Source: Hallerella porci (GTDB lineage Bacteria > Fibrobacterota > Fibrobacteria > Fibrobacterales > Fibrobacteraceae). Taken from it: 64,000 nt of DNA. Below, in pieces: positions 33,947 through 42,615 of this stretch. The position numbers were made by a program, and so were the translations under genes. Below the pieces are notes generated by a model. The model searched no databases and was not told where the DNA came from. It saw nothing but the letters and a program-made list of their open reading frames with translations. The number at the start of each line of letters is the position of its first letter. The first letter of the stretch is position 1. The stretch covers positions 1-64,000 of the forward strand of contig NZ_QGHD01000011.1 of NCBI RefSeq assembly GCF_003148885.1, read 5' to 3'.

Positions 33947-34786
33947 ATGAAATTCAGAAAGCTTTCCCTATTCCTGTTTGTCGCAACTCTTTGCGCACTA
34001 ACAACTTCCGCTTTTGCTGAGCCCGAAGAAGGCTTTTACGAAAAGCACGATATCCGCGGATTTATTTCTATCGGCGGCGACTATCGCGGAATGCGTAGTG
34101 CCTACGTGGATTACTTGAACAAGACTTTGTTCAAGCGCAATTTCGGGCATATTATTGAAACGCAAGCGCCGGGAGATACCGCGGTCACAAAAACTTTTGA
34201 ACGCGATGAATCGGTCGGCAAGTACGAACACTTTGACGATTACTATATCGGTCTGCACGTGGAAGTCGGTGCGCAGTATCATCAATTCTTGACTTGGTTC
34301 GACATTAACTTTATGCCGACTCAAGTTTCGGATAAACCGTCGGATAAGAACAGCAACGGCTTTGATCTTTACGACGTGAAGTGGTTCTCTTACGGAATCG
34401 ATTGGATGTTTGGTTGGAAGCTTTTCGGGGAAAACACAGTCATCAATTTGATTCCATCGGTGGGTATCGGTTTTAATTTGCTGAATGTTCACTTGGGCTC
34501 GAATTATTCGTTTAAAACGGATGACGGCGATACGGTGAAAGTGCGCAATCGTTATTACAGCGTTTTCTCGCCGACGTTTAATGCGCAACTCGAACTTCGC
34601 TTTGCACTTGATCCGTTCTCGGTCGGTGCTTACGGCGGTTACCGCGTTATCCGATTCGACGAATTTGATGTCGAAGGTTATAAATTAGGCGATCCGGATA
34701 ACAACGGCGACACGTGGTTTATCGGCGCTAAGCTAACTTGGACATTCCTCTCGGAAAATCAGCGGAAGCTGCGGGATAAACTTTAG
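33947..34786 (+). CDS. Putative outer-membrane beta-barrel protein
   Basis: This 279-residue protein has a signal peptide (LFVATLCALTTSAFA) and then repeated amphipathic strands with aromatic ends (YYIGLHVEVGAQYHQFLTW, TWFIGAKLTWTF). The pattern suggests a barrel of roughly ten strands. No named family is recognised. Its last 59 bp overlap the 3' end of the convergent NYN-like gene. Confidence 0.65.
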   Translation: MKFRKLSLFLFVATLCALTTSAFAEPEEGFYEKHDIRGFISIGGDYRGMRSAYVDYLNKTLFKRNFGHIIETQAPGDTAVTKTFERDESVGKYEHFDDYYIGLHVEVGAQYHQFLTWFDINFMPTQVSDKPSDKNSNGFDLYDVKWFSYGIDWMFGWKLFGENTVINLIPSVGIGFNLLNVHLGSNYSFKTDDGDTVKVRNRYYSVFSPTFNAQLELRFALDPFSVGAYGGYRVIRFDEFDVEGYKLGDPDNNGDTWFIGAKLTWTFLSENQRKLRDKL

Positions 34787-35429
34787 TCTGCATTCGCGGA
34801 AGCAAAAACAAATCTTGAGCCAGCACATCTCTGCTGGCTTTTTCTTTGTCCATGATGCGTTCCATCGGGATGTAATAGGTGGATTCGTGGCGTAGATTTT
34901 GATCGGTGTGCCAATGGATGGTGCGATCTTTGTTGGTGTATTTGAAATTCCAACCTAAAAGCAATGTGGGAATTTTTTGTTTTAAAAGTGTGCTTGGAAG
35001 CCCGCCGAATTGTCCTTGCGTGGAAACGAGAACGAGAGCATCGAGTTGATTGTATTGCGCATAAAGTAACGCATCTTCTTTGAGCGCCATATTCGGGCAA
35101 AGCGAATGCGCGTAATCCAGCGACGCAAAGTGAACACTAAAACCCGCTTTGACGATTTCATCGGCGAAATGCATAATGTTGCGATGTCGATAATCGTTAT
35201 CCAATTCGGGATTGCGATAAGGATGATAGTAATGCGACATCATTTCGAGTGGACGATTGGGCCAAAAATAGCGGCTCGCTTGGGCGGCGACCCAATTTTT
35301 TAGTCCGAGAAGATTGATGCCGTTGCAATCGGGATTTTGGAATCGATAGTATTCGTTGACTTTTCTTAGCGTAAAACCATCGACGAAAAGTCCGATTTTG
35401 AAACGGGTGAGAGGTTGTGTTTGTTGCAT
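34728..35429 (-). CDS. NYN-domain (LabA-like) protein with altered acidic motif
   Basis: This 233-residue protein resembles the NYN/PIN-like RNase fold. LFVDGFTL (D17) is the first strand, D119 and D130 lie in the central region, and VSTQGQFGGL at 135-144 stands where active members have a SGDxDF motif. Loss of those acids suggests reduced or no nuclease activity. It ends inside the convergent outer-membrane protein gene (59-bp overlap), so the two mRNAs would be complementary at their 3' ends. Family assignment is by fold pattern only. Confidence 0.6.
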   Translation of the reverse strand: MQQTQPLTRFKIGLFVDGFTLRKVNEYYRFQNPDCNGINLLGLKNWVAAQASRYFWPNRPLEMMSHYYHPYRNPELDNDYRHRNIMHFADEIVKAGFSVHFASLDYAHSLCPNMALKEDALLYAQYNQLDALVLVSTQGQFGGLPSTLLKQKIPTLLLGWNFKYTNKDRTIHWHTDQNLRHESTYYIPMERIMDKEKASRDVLAQDLFLLPRMQTKVYPAASADFPRGMSKLA

Positions 35430-35537
35430 GAGGTTTCTCCTTTTGGATAAAAGTGAAACCTCATCTATATAGACGTTTTTTTCAGAAAAAATGTTCGCTT
35501 TGTAAATGAGAATTTACAAGGTTAAGCATTTTTTGCA

Positions 35538-37097
35538 TTATTTCCCGGGAGTTGGCTCTTTGGCTTCCCAGTTGGATGGCTCGTAGCCTGAAATGCGATA
35601 ATCGACGCGGTTTAAGCTAAATCCGTAGCCATCGGCTTCTTTGGGCCAGAGACCGTTATCCGAATAGAGAATCGCATCGGAAACTTGATAATAGACGATG
35701 AGAGAATCTTTCAAGTTCTTCGCGATTTCCAAAGGATTTTCAACGGAAATTTTTTCGCCGCGGTTCGAAAGCTTACCCGTGTACTGGAAAACCTGAACGG
35801 AATCGGCAAGCGCGCCTTCCCACTTTTTGCGGAATTCGTCTACAGTAATGCTCACCGACGTGTAACCGTCCGTATCCGTATAAGAAGACGGGATAAGAAC
35901 TGCGACTTCACCTGGTTCGAGCGTATGGTTCTCTCCAAATTCAAAGCCGACACCGCCGATTTTCCAGCCTTTGTCGCTCAGGTTGAGCATGGGGTGGAGC
36001 GTTACCGTCGAATCACCCTTGTTCACGATTTCAAGGAATTCCACGTCGCCGTCGAGCGGATTGTAGAAGACTTCGCTGATGTAAATCGGTCCGAGATCGA
36101 TTTCGGAATTCCTAGCGCCTTCAGTCGGTTTCAGCAAAGTTCCCTGCTGGGTCGACCCGTCGGAAAGTTCGATTACGCCGGCAGAAAGCCCCGTCGGGAC
36201 GGCGGAATATTCCATGCCCGATTCCACACCGGTCACTTCACCATCCTGCACTTCGCGCAGGTAAACCGCTTCACCGCGGGCGACAAAAGAAACGCTTGAC
36301 TCGTTACCGTCTTCCGTCAGGAGCGTGTGCAAAGAAAGGTAAGCGCCACCCGCAATCGTCGTTCCGCTCGGAATGTAACGGACGCTGTCTTTTGCGTCAG
36401 CACGGACAACCTTCCATCCGCTGATGTCCGTTGTCGAAGTTCCCGCATTGTAAAATTCTATCCAGGAGCCGGTTTCGTCGCTGTGGTACGGCATGATTTC
36501 GTTGATGCGCACCGAGGAAGTTGCATAATAAGGATCTTCGGTCGAACCCGGATTTCCGTTCACGATCTTGCTCGCCGCCCAGGATTCCGCATAGGCAGGA
36601 TTTTCTCCCATGTAAACGAGAGAGCTCCCATTGCCATCGGCAAGACTTGGCCAAGGAGGATTGTTGTCGTAACGGGCGTCAAAGTCGCCTTTACCGTCGA
36701 GCTTCACTTCCAACACGTCGCCCGAGTTCGAAAGCTTAAAGCCGGCGTCCCACTGGAACAGGCGCCCCTTGTAATCCGGATACTTTTCACGGAAAAGCGC
36801 CGAGTCTTCCGTCACCACGATGATTTCACCCTTGTCGAGTGCTTCATCGGGGAACGTAAATTCCACAGCGCCGTCCAAACGCAAATTCACGTTGGACATG
36901 CTGGAAAGGGATGTTCCCGAAAGGGTGAGTTCCACAAATTCCGGATAGCCGTCCGCCGGATGATACATGAGTTCCGTCACGGCCATCGCCGGGATCGAAA
37001 CGGTACGCGTTTTTCCACTGCTGCTTTCGGAGCAGGCTGTCATGGAAAACGTAGAGAGCATGGCGGCGGAAACCGCCAAGGGTAATATTTTTTTCAT
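35538..37097 (-). CDS. Lipoprotein with repeated lamin-tail domains (LTD)
   Basis: This 519-residue protein has a signal peptide ending MTAC (cysteine at about residue 22). Three lamin-tail-like modules are recognisable by their openings VTELMYHPADGYPEFVEL (about 39), INEIMPYHSDETGSWIEFYN (about 199) and ISEVFYNPLDGDVEFLEIVN (about 342), each followed by Ig-like strands. Such modules are usual in secreted surface proteins and often sit next to CotH kinases; no CotH kinase domain is present here. It is the last gene of the five-gene VTC operon. Its ATG overlaps the VTC stop (ATGA) and AAGGAG lies upstream. It may be the outermost component of the machine. Confidence 0.8.
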   Translation of the reverse strand: MKKILPLAVSAAMLSTFSMTACSESSSGKTRTVSIPAMAVTELMYHPADGYPEFVELTLSGTSLSSMSNVNLRLDGAVEFTFPDEALDKGEIIVVTEDSALFREKYPDYKGRLFQWDAGFKLSNSGDVLEVKLDGKGDFDARYDNNPPWPSLADGNGSSLVYMGENPAYAESWAASKIVNGNPGSTEDPYYATSSVRINEIMPYHSDETGSWIEFYNAGTSTTDISGWKVVRADAKDSVRYIPSGTTIAGGAYLSLHTLLTEDGNESSVSFVARGEAVYLREVQDGEVTGVESGMEYSAVPTGLSAGVIELSDGSTQQGTLLKPTEGARNSEIDLGPIYISEVFYNPLDGDVEFLEIVNKGDSTVTLHPMLNLSDKGWKIGGVGFEFGENHTLEPGEVAVLIPSSYTDTDGYTSVSITVDEFRKKWEGALADSVQVFQYTGKLSNRGEKISVENPLEIAKNLKDSLIVYYQVSDAILYSDNGLWPKEADGYGFSLNRVDYRISGYEPSNWEAKEPTPGK

Positions 37098-37936
37098 GCA
37101 AAGATCTCCTTCGAATCTTCAAAGTTACCTGCCAAATATGGGAAGCGCGCATCGCGGAAGTCCTTCGGCTTTTCGTAAACGCGTTTCCATTCGGCAGCTG
37201 CATTTCCGAACTTAGAAAATGCGCCATGCTTTAAATTAAAACGACGAATCAAATCGAGCATCCAATAAGGTACCTGCAAAGCCGGACATTTGAGTTCAAG
37301 CACAGCATTGCAGTCCTTTTGGAAGAATCTCGGAATACCCGTAGACCACATTTCCTGCGGATTCACGGTATAATCGAAGCCGTTTTCTTCGCGGAAGCGC
37401 ATTCCCATATCGATCGTCACACGGGAATATTCTTCGCGAGTGCCGAACCAGGCGCGACGCTTGTACTGCGTGAGCAGTCTCGGATGTGCATTGTGCAGCC
37501 ACGTCTTGTTCAAGAATTCGCGGATGTATTTGCGGTCCTGGTCCGTTTTGCACGGCCATTCCTCTTCCGGGTGTTCCCAGACAAAGGAAGGATTTACGCC
37601 TTTGATGGTTCCACGGCTCTTGTAGCAGACACGTCCGATTTTGCGTTTGCATTCAAAGTGAAAAAAGCCGTCATCGGCCGGATGTTCCCCATACGTGCGG
37701 ACGCGCATGTTGAAGCGGTCCAATAGCCCCGCCTTTTTCCAGCCGAGGAAAGTCCAGCGCGGCGAATCCAGGTACAAATTCGTAATCCAATAAAATTTAC
37801 CCGGTGTGATTTTGGAATAGTAGTCCTCTTCACAGTACGGCTTCAAGAACTCGCCTATCTCGTCGGCGAGCGATACTGGAATATGATACTTGAGCTCGAA
37901 TCTTTCGAGCAGGCTGAATCCGCGCGCTTCACTCAT
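37094..37936 (-). CDS. VTC-domain polyphosphate polymerase homologue
   Basis: This 280-residue protein is essentially a single VTC triphosphate-tunnel domain. The tunnel residues are visible in order: ERFELKY (11-17), NLYLDSP (53-59), RVRTYG basic pair (78-83), ECK (95-97), YKRRAW (158-163), RVTID (172-176) and LELKCP (213-218). In yeast Vtc4 the same positions bind ATP, metal and the growing chain to make polyphosphate. No SPX domain or membrane helix is present, so membrane attachment probably goes through the DUF4956 protein of the same operon. Both ends overlap neighbours by ATGA junctions, implying fixed stoichiometry. Polymerase activity is inferred from the family. Confidence 0.88.
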   Translation of the reverse strand: MSEARGFSLLERFELKYHIPVSLADEIGEFLKPYCEEDYYSKITPGKFYWITNLYLDSPRWTFLGWKKAGLLDRFNMRVRTYGEHPADDGFFHFECKRKIGRVCYKSRGTIKGVNPSFVWEHPEEEWPCKTDQDRKYIREFLNKTWLHNAHPRLLTQYKRRAWFGTREEYSRVTIDMGMRFREENGFDYTVNPQEMWSTGIPRFFQKDCNAVLELKCPALQVPYWMLDLIRRFNLKHGAFSKFGNAAAEWKRVYEKPKDFRDARFPYLAGNFEDSKEIFA

Positions 37937-39240
37937 TTTGCAGGTCCCGCTTTCAAATGATTCGTCACATCGGTACGCGCAAGCGCACCCATTCTGTCGA
38001 GCATATCCAAGTAGATGGTAAAGATGTCCATATCGAGCTGAACAATCTTCAGCTGGCTCTGCAAGGAGCTTTCCTTGGCGCGCAAAAGAAGAAGAGGATC
38101 GTTGCCCGCCTTCGTCGCAAAGTCTTCGAAGAGCGCGCCCTGGTCCACCTGTTCCACGAACTTCTGCTGCACATCGCGTTCCGCGATCAGGCCGAGGATT
38201 TCTTCACGCAAGCGTTCCACCTTCTGGCTCAAATCGCGCTTCGCTTCCTGGTAGTCGCGTTCGCTTTCGAGAACGTCAATCTGGCGCTTGAGGTTCGAAT
38301 TGTCGTTTCCCGAGAAGAACGGCAAACGAATAGCGACAGAAGCATAGAACTTGTCTTGAGTTCTGCGGTCGTCGTCAGTACGCTGCAACTGCCATTCTTC
38401 TGTGCAAGAAGAACCAGAGCAGGACTGCGTCACCCATTTGTACTTGTACTTTGCATGCACGTACTTGTAGCCGACGCCGATCTTCGATATGAAATTGCGT
38501 TCACCGGCCGCGTCCTGGCCCGCCTTCTTTTCGTTCACCAGCCACTTGGCTTTCGCGGCGGCGACGTCGGCGTACTTTTCCGCATCCATCGGCATGTCCT
38601 TCAGAATACTCTTCAGCTCATCTATCGTCGGAAGAAAATTCGAATCGATCGAAACGGAATCGTATCCCTTCACAAACGAAAGGAGCTTGAGTTTCGAATC
38701 GTTCATCGAGTTCGAATCCGCCACGAGCTTTGCACTGATCGCAGCCTGTTCTTCCATCGCCGTCACCAGGTCCTGCAAACGAAAGGTTTCAGAACCCGCC
38801 AGCGCCTGCAAGACTTCAATGCGGTCCGCGGCGATCTGAGCGAGCTGTTCATGGATCAAACGGATCTGCTGGCGCAGCACGTAACGCAGAGCGTGTTCAT
38901 AACGTTCAAACATCACTGCGGAACGGTCGTAGTTCATCAGCGCACGCTGATACTCCGCCTGGCTCTTCCAGTAAGCTTCATCCGCGGATCCTTCGCCAAA
39001 CGCCTTCGGCTTGATCTTCAACTCGAAATCATGTTCAAGGAATCCAAAACCGTCGAGCGTATATTCAAACTCGAGATCATCCCAAAGTCTGGTGCAAGAA
39101 CGGCCCCCGATAGCAGTCTGCTTCTTTTGCGAAGCCTGAATAACGGGATCTTCATCCGCAGACGCAACGAGCTTGTCCCACGTGAGAGGCTCCGCGACAG
39201 CGCATGCCACGAGAATCCCGCACCAAGCTAAAGTTTTCAT
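37933..39240 (-). CDS. TolC-like outer-membrane efflux protein
   Basis: This 435-residue protein has a signal peptide (ILVACAVA) and two long coiled-coil stretches (about 95-215 and 315-420) separated by beta-strand-rich parts (FISKIGVGYKYVHAKYKYKWV, FYASVAIRLPFF). This is the layout of TolC-type outer-membrane factors, though shorter and divergent. It would form a periplasmic tunnel through the outer membrane. It starts in the HlyD-type gene's stop (ATGA) and ends in the VTC start (ATGA), so channel, adaptor and polymerase are translationally coupled. No ABC or RND pump is in the operon. Confidence 0.75.
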   Translation of the reverse strand: MKTLAWCGILVACAVAEPLTWDKLVASADEDPVIQASQKKQTAIGGRSCTRLWDDLEFEYTLDGFGFLEHDFELKIKPKAFGEGSADEAYWKSQAEYQRALMNYDRSAVMFERYEHALRYVLRQQIRLIHEQLAQIAADRIEVLQALAGSETFRLQDLVTAMEEQAAISAKLVADSNSMNDSKLKLLSFVKGYDSVSIDSNFLPTIDELKSILKDMPMDAEKYADVAAAKAKWLVNEKKAGQDAAGERNFISKIGVGYKYVHAKYKYKWVTQSCSGSSCTEEWQLQRTDDDRRTQDKFYASVAIRLPFFSGNDNSNLKRQIDVLESERDYQEAKRDLSQKVERLREEILGLIAERDVQQKFVEQVDQGALFEDFATKAGNDPLLLLRAKESSLQSQLKIVQLDMDIFTIYLDMLDRMGALARTDVTNHLKAGPAK

Positions 39241-40337
39241 TCATGACCTCCCTGGATCGCAGAGTTTTCCAAGATCTTCGGCATTTTGCTTTTTTCCGCA
39301 ATCGTCACTTTTTCGCCGAGAAGGAGACCGTTCTTGTCCGGAACGCGAATCATCACTTCACGACCGTAGAGCGGCATATCGACCATCTTAAGCAAACGGA
39401 TCGGATACGGAACGATGCGGCTCGACATCCCAAGCACTTCACCATCCATGCGTTCACCGGAACCGCTGATCACTTCGATCGCGTCACCGACCTGGATGCG
39501 GGTGTACACCTTTTCGTTGATGTAGCCGCGCACGAGAGTCACCGCCTTGTGCGTCAAAGTGATGATCGGGTTGTAGCTCGAAATTTTTTCGCCGTCACGC
39601 GCTTCCACAGTCGCCACGACCCAGCCTTCCTTGGCGATGATCGTCAGTTCCTGCTGTTGCTGCTTCAGGATGTCCATTTCGCGGCGGAGCGCTTCGGCTT
39701 CTGTCTTGTTGCTGGACTTTGCAAGGCCCTTGCTACCGCGCAGAAGACGGATCTGGGAAGCGGCATTCGATTCCGCAATTTTCAATTCCTGCTTCAGATT
39801 GCGAATGGAAAGCAGAATACCGTTCGAGCTGTCTGTCTTGATCGAAGTCGAAATGCTCTTGAGCTTCGAAGAAATCGCCTTGTTCTGTTCGTACTGCTGA
39901 CTGAGCTTGTCAATTTCAAGAAGAATCGTATTGCGCTTGATGTTCAAATCCGATTGAATGCTCGCCACCTTCTGATCGATGTCCGCCGAATTCAAATTGG
40001 TACGGCCTTCGAGAGCGTCGAGTTCACGGGTAAGCTCGTTCATACGCACAGCAAGATCCGGACGGCTGAGTTCCACAAGCGTATCGCCCGCCTGAACTTC
40101 CTGACCAGGAATCACGTGAATTTTCACGACTTCTACCGCTTCCGGCATACTGACAGTCGTTTCCGCAGCTTCCGCAATACCCGAGAACACAATCTTCTGA
40201 CCGTGGAAAAAATAACCGAGGGCAATAATCGACGCGACCGCAAAAATCCAAGCGATAAGCATCTTGTGCGATTCGATTGCATGAAAACGCGAAGAGTTCA
40301 GATCTGCCAATTCGTCTAATTTTTTAGAGAAACCCAT
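39237..40337 (-). CDS. HlyD-family membrane-fusion (adaptor) protein
   Basis: This 366-residue protein has one membrane helix (about residues 26-45), a biotinyl-lipoyl half (VVKIHVIPGQEVQAGDTLVE) and a long coiled-coil hairpin (about 105-235). The second lipoyl half and beta-barrel follow (VRGYINEKVYTRIQVGDAIE). Such adaptors bridge an inner-membrane complex to a TolC-type channel. AGGAGG, overlapping the DUF4956 stop codon, is an ideal Shine-Dalgarno for its ATG. In this operon the only inner-membrane partner is the DUF4956 protein, which is unusual because HlyD proteins normally serve ABC, MFS or RND pumps. Confidence 0.85.
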   Translation of the reverse strand: MGFSKKLDELADLNSSRFHAIESHKMLIAWIFAVASIIALGYFFHGQKIVFSGIAEAAETTVSMPEAVEVVKIHVIPGQEVQAGDTLVELSRPDLAVRMNELTRELDALEGRTNLNSADIDQKVASIQSDLNIKRNTILLEIDKLSQQYEQNKAISSKLKSISTSIKTDSSNGILLSIRNLKQELKIAESNAASQIRLLRGSKGLAKSSNKTEAEALRREMDILKQQQQELTIIAKEGWVVATVEARDGEKISSYNPIITLTHKAVTLVRGYINEKVYTRIQVGDAIEVISGSGERMDGEVLGMSSRIVPYPIRLLKMVDMPLYGREVMIRVPDKNGLLLGEKVTIAEKSKMPKILENSAIQGGHE

Positions 40338-40346
40338 GATAGCCTC

Positions 40347-41030
40347 CTACACTTCCGTCGTCGCGTCTTGCATCATGAAGTGAATGTCCGAAATGCCCGG
40401 GACCAGAGTCAGCTCCTTCAGCACTTCATTTGCCGGGCGCTTGCGGCGCAGTCGAACCTGGTAGGCTACATCAATGCGTTCTCCTCCGTCCACCTCTCGC
40501 ATCGTAATCAGCACAAATGTCTTGATATTCGCCCGCATAATCTTTTCTAACTGAGCGCGGGATTCCGAATTATTCGGCATTGCAAAACGGAGCATACCGT
40601 CGAAGAAATTCTTGGTACCGAGTCCCGAACGGGAAAGCACAAAAGCGATTACACAAAAGGTAAAGGTTCCACCCGCAGCGATACCCCAGGCAAACACACC
40701 GCAGCCGATGCCCGCGCCGAGTGCCGCAAACAGGAACATGATATCACGCGGATCCTTGAAGCTCGTTCTGAATCGAACGATGGAAAGCGCACCGAGCATC
40801 CCAAGCCCGCGCCCGACGTTATCGCCGATGGCTTGCATCACCGTCGCAGCGACGACAGAACTGAGGACTAGCGCCTGGACAAAATTTCGCGAATATGAAA
40901 GCCCGAGGAAAGTGTGCTCGTAGGTAAAACCAATCGCCGTCGAACAGACGAAAGCGAGAAGCAAAGTATAAACCATCGTGATGACGGTAGGATAAGCAGC
41001 ACTGGACTGAACGGTCAAAAGGTCAAGCAT
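40347..41030 (-). CDS. DUF4956 membrane protein
   Basis: This 227-residue protein has about four membrane helices in residues 10-133 and a soluble C-terminal domain of about 80 residues. The conserved DUF4956 core GALSIVRFRTSFKDPRDIMF lies between helices 2 and 3, with a basic/acidic face likely at the membrane surface. DUF4956 genes are known neighbours of VTC and CotH genes. The position suggests a membrane anchor or channel partner for the VTC polymerase. It is the first gene of the operon, with GGAG before its ATG. Confidence 0.85.
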   Translation of the reverse strand: MLDLLTVQSSAAYPTVITMVYTLLLAFVCSTAIGFTYEHTFLGLSYSRNFVQALVLSSVVAATVMQAIGDNVGRGLGMLGALSIVRFRTSFKDPRDIMFLFAALGAGIGCGVFAWGIAAGGTFTFCVIAFVLSRSGLGTKNFFDGMLRFAMPNNSESRAQLEKIMRANIKTFVLITMREVDGGERIDVAYQVRLRRKRPANEVLKELTLVPGISDIHFMMQDATTEV

Positions 41031-41052
41031 AAAAGCTCCAATGTTAAGCTAC

Positions 41053-41070
41053 CTTGAAATTAGTTTCAAG
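41053..41070. promoter_or_regulatory. Inverted repeat upstream of the VTC operon
   Basis: CTTGAAA (41053-41059) and TTTCAAG (41064-41070) form a perfect 7-bp inverted repeat with a 4-bp spacer, 23 bp before the DUF4956 ATG. It is positioned like a repressor operator or a 5' leader element. The regulator is unknown. Confidence 0.45.
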
Positions 41071-41186
41071 CAGACAAGAAAACACCCTAAAAAAAGTTTA
41101 ACATTCGTTTTTTACCGCATTTTTACAGAGAATTTCGCAGTAACGGGAGTTTTCAGCCCTTTTTATCGACTTTATTTTAAAATACA

Positions 41187-41208
41187 AAAGGCGGTTTTCA
41201 CCGCCTTT
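41187..41208 (-). terminator. Terminator after nhaA
   Basis: AAAGGCGGT (41187-41195) pairs perfectly with ACCGCCTTT (41200-41208) around a 4-nt loop, with T-rich sequence on the minus-strand side. It separates nhaA from the VTC operon on the same strand. Confidence 0.8.
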
Positions 41209-41241
41209 GAAAAATTTTCGTTTTTCTGTAAACTTTTGGAA

Positions 41242-42615
41242 TTATTCTGTCGGGCCTGCAGGAACTTCGGCAGCGGCAGAGGGCTTAGAAATCAGCTTCA
41301 TATAAATGACGCCGAGAATTGCTGAAGCGAAACTTCCCGAAAGAATTCCGACTTTTGCCGCAGCGAGGAAGTGGGCGTGAGCCGGATCGTCAAAGGCAAG
41401 GCTTGCGACAAAGAGCGACATCGTAAAGCCGATACCCGCGAGCATTCCACCGCCGAGAAGAATGCGCCAGTTGACGCCATTCGGAAGACGGCAAATTTTT
41501 GCCTTAATCGCTGCAAACGAAACGAGGAAAATGCCGAGAGGTTTACCGATTAAAAGACCGAGAGCGACAGAGAAAGTTACCGCACTAATCGCTTTCGGTT
41601 CGATGACAACGCCGGCGTTTGCCAAAGCGAAGAGCGGCATAATCACAAAGTTCACCCACGGTTGCAAATGCGTATTCAAACGGCCTTGCAAAGAACCGCT
41701 TTCGCGCGAAGTGCGTTCGAGCATATCCAAAACTTCTTTGCGTTGATCATTGGTCATCGGGCGGTTTTCTTTGACCGCATCGCCGACCGTTACAATCAAA
41801 CGATCCATATAAGTCTTCGCAACCATCGGAGTCACCGGAGTCAAAAGACCGATAATCACACCGCAGATTGTCGGGTGCACACCGCTTTGCACAAAGCAGA
41901 ACCAAGCGACAATAGCGAGGACACCGTGGACAAAGAGATTGCGAATGCCGACCTTAAACGAAAGCCAAGTGAGGAAAAGGAAAATCGCAGCGATAGCGAG
42001 AGCGCTCCATTGGACGCCGCTCGAATAACCGACGGCGACGACGATAATCGAACCGATATCGTCTGCAATTGCGAGGGTCAAAATCATCACGCGTAAGCCG
42101 TGCGGAATGCGGGAACCGAGAAGAGCCATACAGCCAACGGTAAAGGCGATATCCGTAGCCATCGGGATTCCCCAACCGTGATGAGCTTCGCCCGGGCAAA
42201 GGATAAGATAAATGAGAGCGGGGAAAATCATTCCGCCGATAGCGGCGAGAATCGGGAGCAAAGCTTTCCGCACATCGTGCAATTCACCTTGAACAATTTC
42301 ACCTTTCACTTCCAAGCCGACAGAGAAGAAGAAAATCGTCATTAACGCATCGTTAACAAGCCAGCCGATGCTCGGAGCGTGATCGCCGAGGGCTTTGCCT
42401 AAGCTCCAAGAACCGATATGAAAATCAAATGGTAAATGCCAGAAAGCGTTATAGGTTTCGTTGGATAAATTCGCCCAAAGAAGAGCTAAAAATGTCACAA
42501 CGATAAGACCAATGCCCGCAGTGGATTCCACTTTGAGGAATCGCTGAACCGGAGCTACAAATTTATCGATTGCCGCACGCGGCATATCTGTTCCGAGGAC
42601 TTCTTTTTCTGCCAT
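41242..42615 (-). CDS. nhaA: Na+/H+ antiporter NhaA
   Basis: This 457-residue protein has about 11-12 membrane helices. The ion-binding signatures are intact: IPMATDIAFTVG (the D133 position of E. coli NhaA) and LAIADDIGSIIVVA (the D163/D164 pair). It exports sodium in exchange for protons. The ATG at 42615 is chosen because AAAGGAAA precedes it; an in-frame start 45 bp upstream is less likely. About 60 extra residues at the C-terminus and before helix 1 explain the length compared with E. coli NhaA (388). Confidence 0.92.
   Translation of the reverse strand: MAEKEVLGTDMPRAAIDKFVAPVQRFLKVESTAGIGLIVVTFLALLWANLSNETYNAFWHLPFDFHIGSWSLGKALGDHAPSIGWLVNDALMTIFFFSVGLEVKGEIVQGELHDVRKALLPILAAIGGMIFPALIYLILCPGEAHHGWGIPMATDIAFTVGCMALLGSRIPHGLRVMILTLAIADDIGSIIVVAVGYSSGVQWSALAIAAIFLFLTWLSFKVGIRNLFVHGVLAIVAWFCFVQSGVHPTICGVIIGLLTPVTPMVAKTYMDRLIVTVGDAVKENRPMTNDQRKEVLDMLERTSRESGSLQGRLNTHLQPWVNFVIMPLFALANAGVVIEPKAISAVTFSVALGLLIGKPLGIFLVSFAAIKAKICRLPNGVNWRILLGGGMLAGIGFTMSLFVASLAFDDPAHAHFLAAAKVGILSGSFASAILGVIYMKLISKPSAAAEVPAGPTE

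Noticed and set aside
37957-40319. Long plus-strand frames opposite the TolC-like and HlyD genes
   Set aside because: They are antisense to genes with clear domains and overlap couplings. They reflect the GC-richer composition of this operon.
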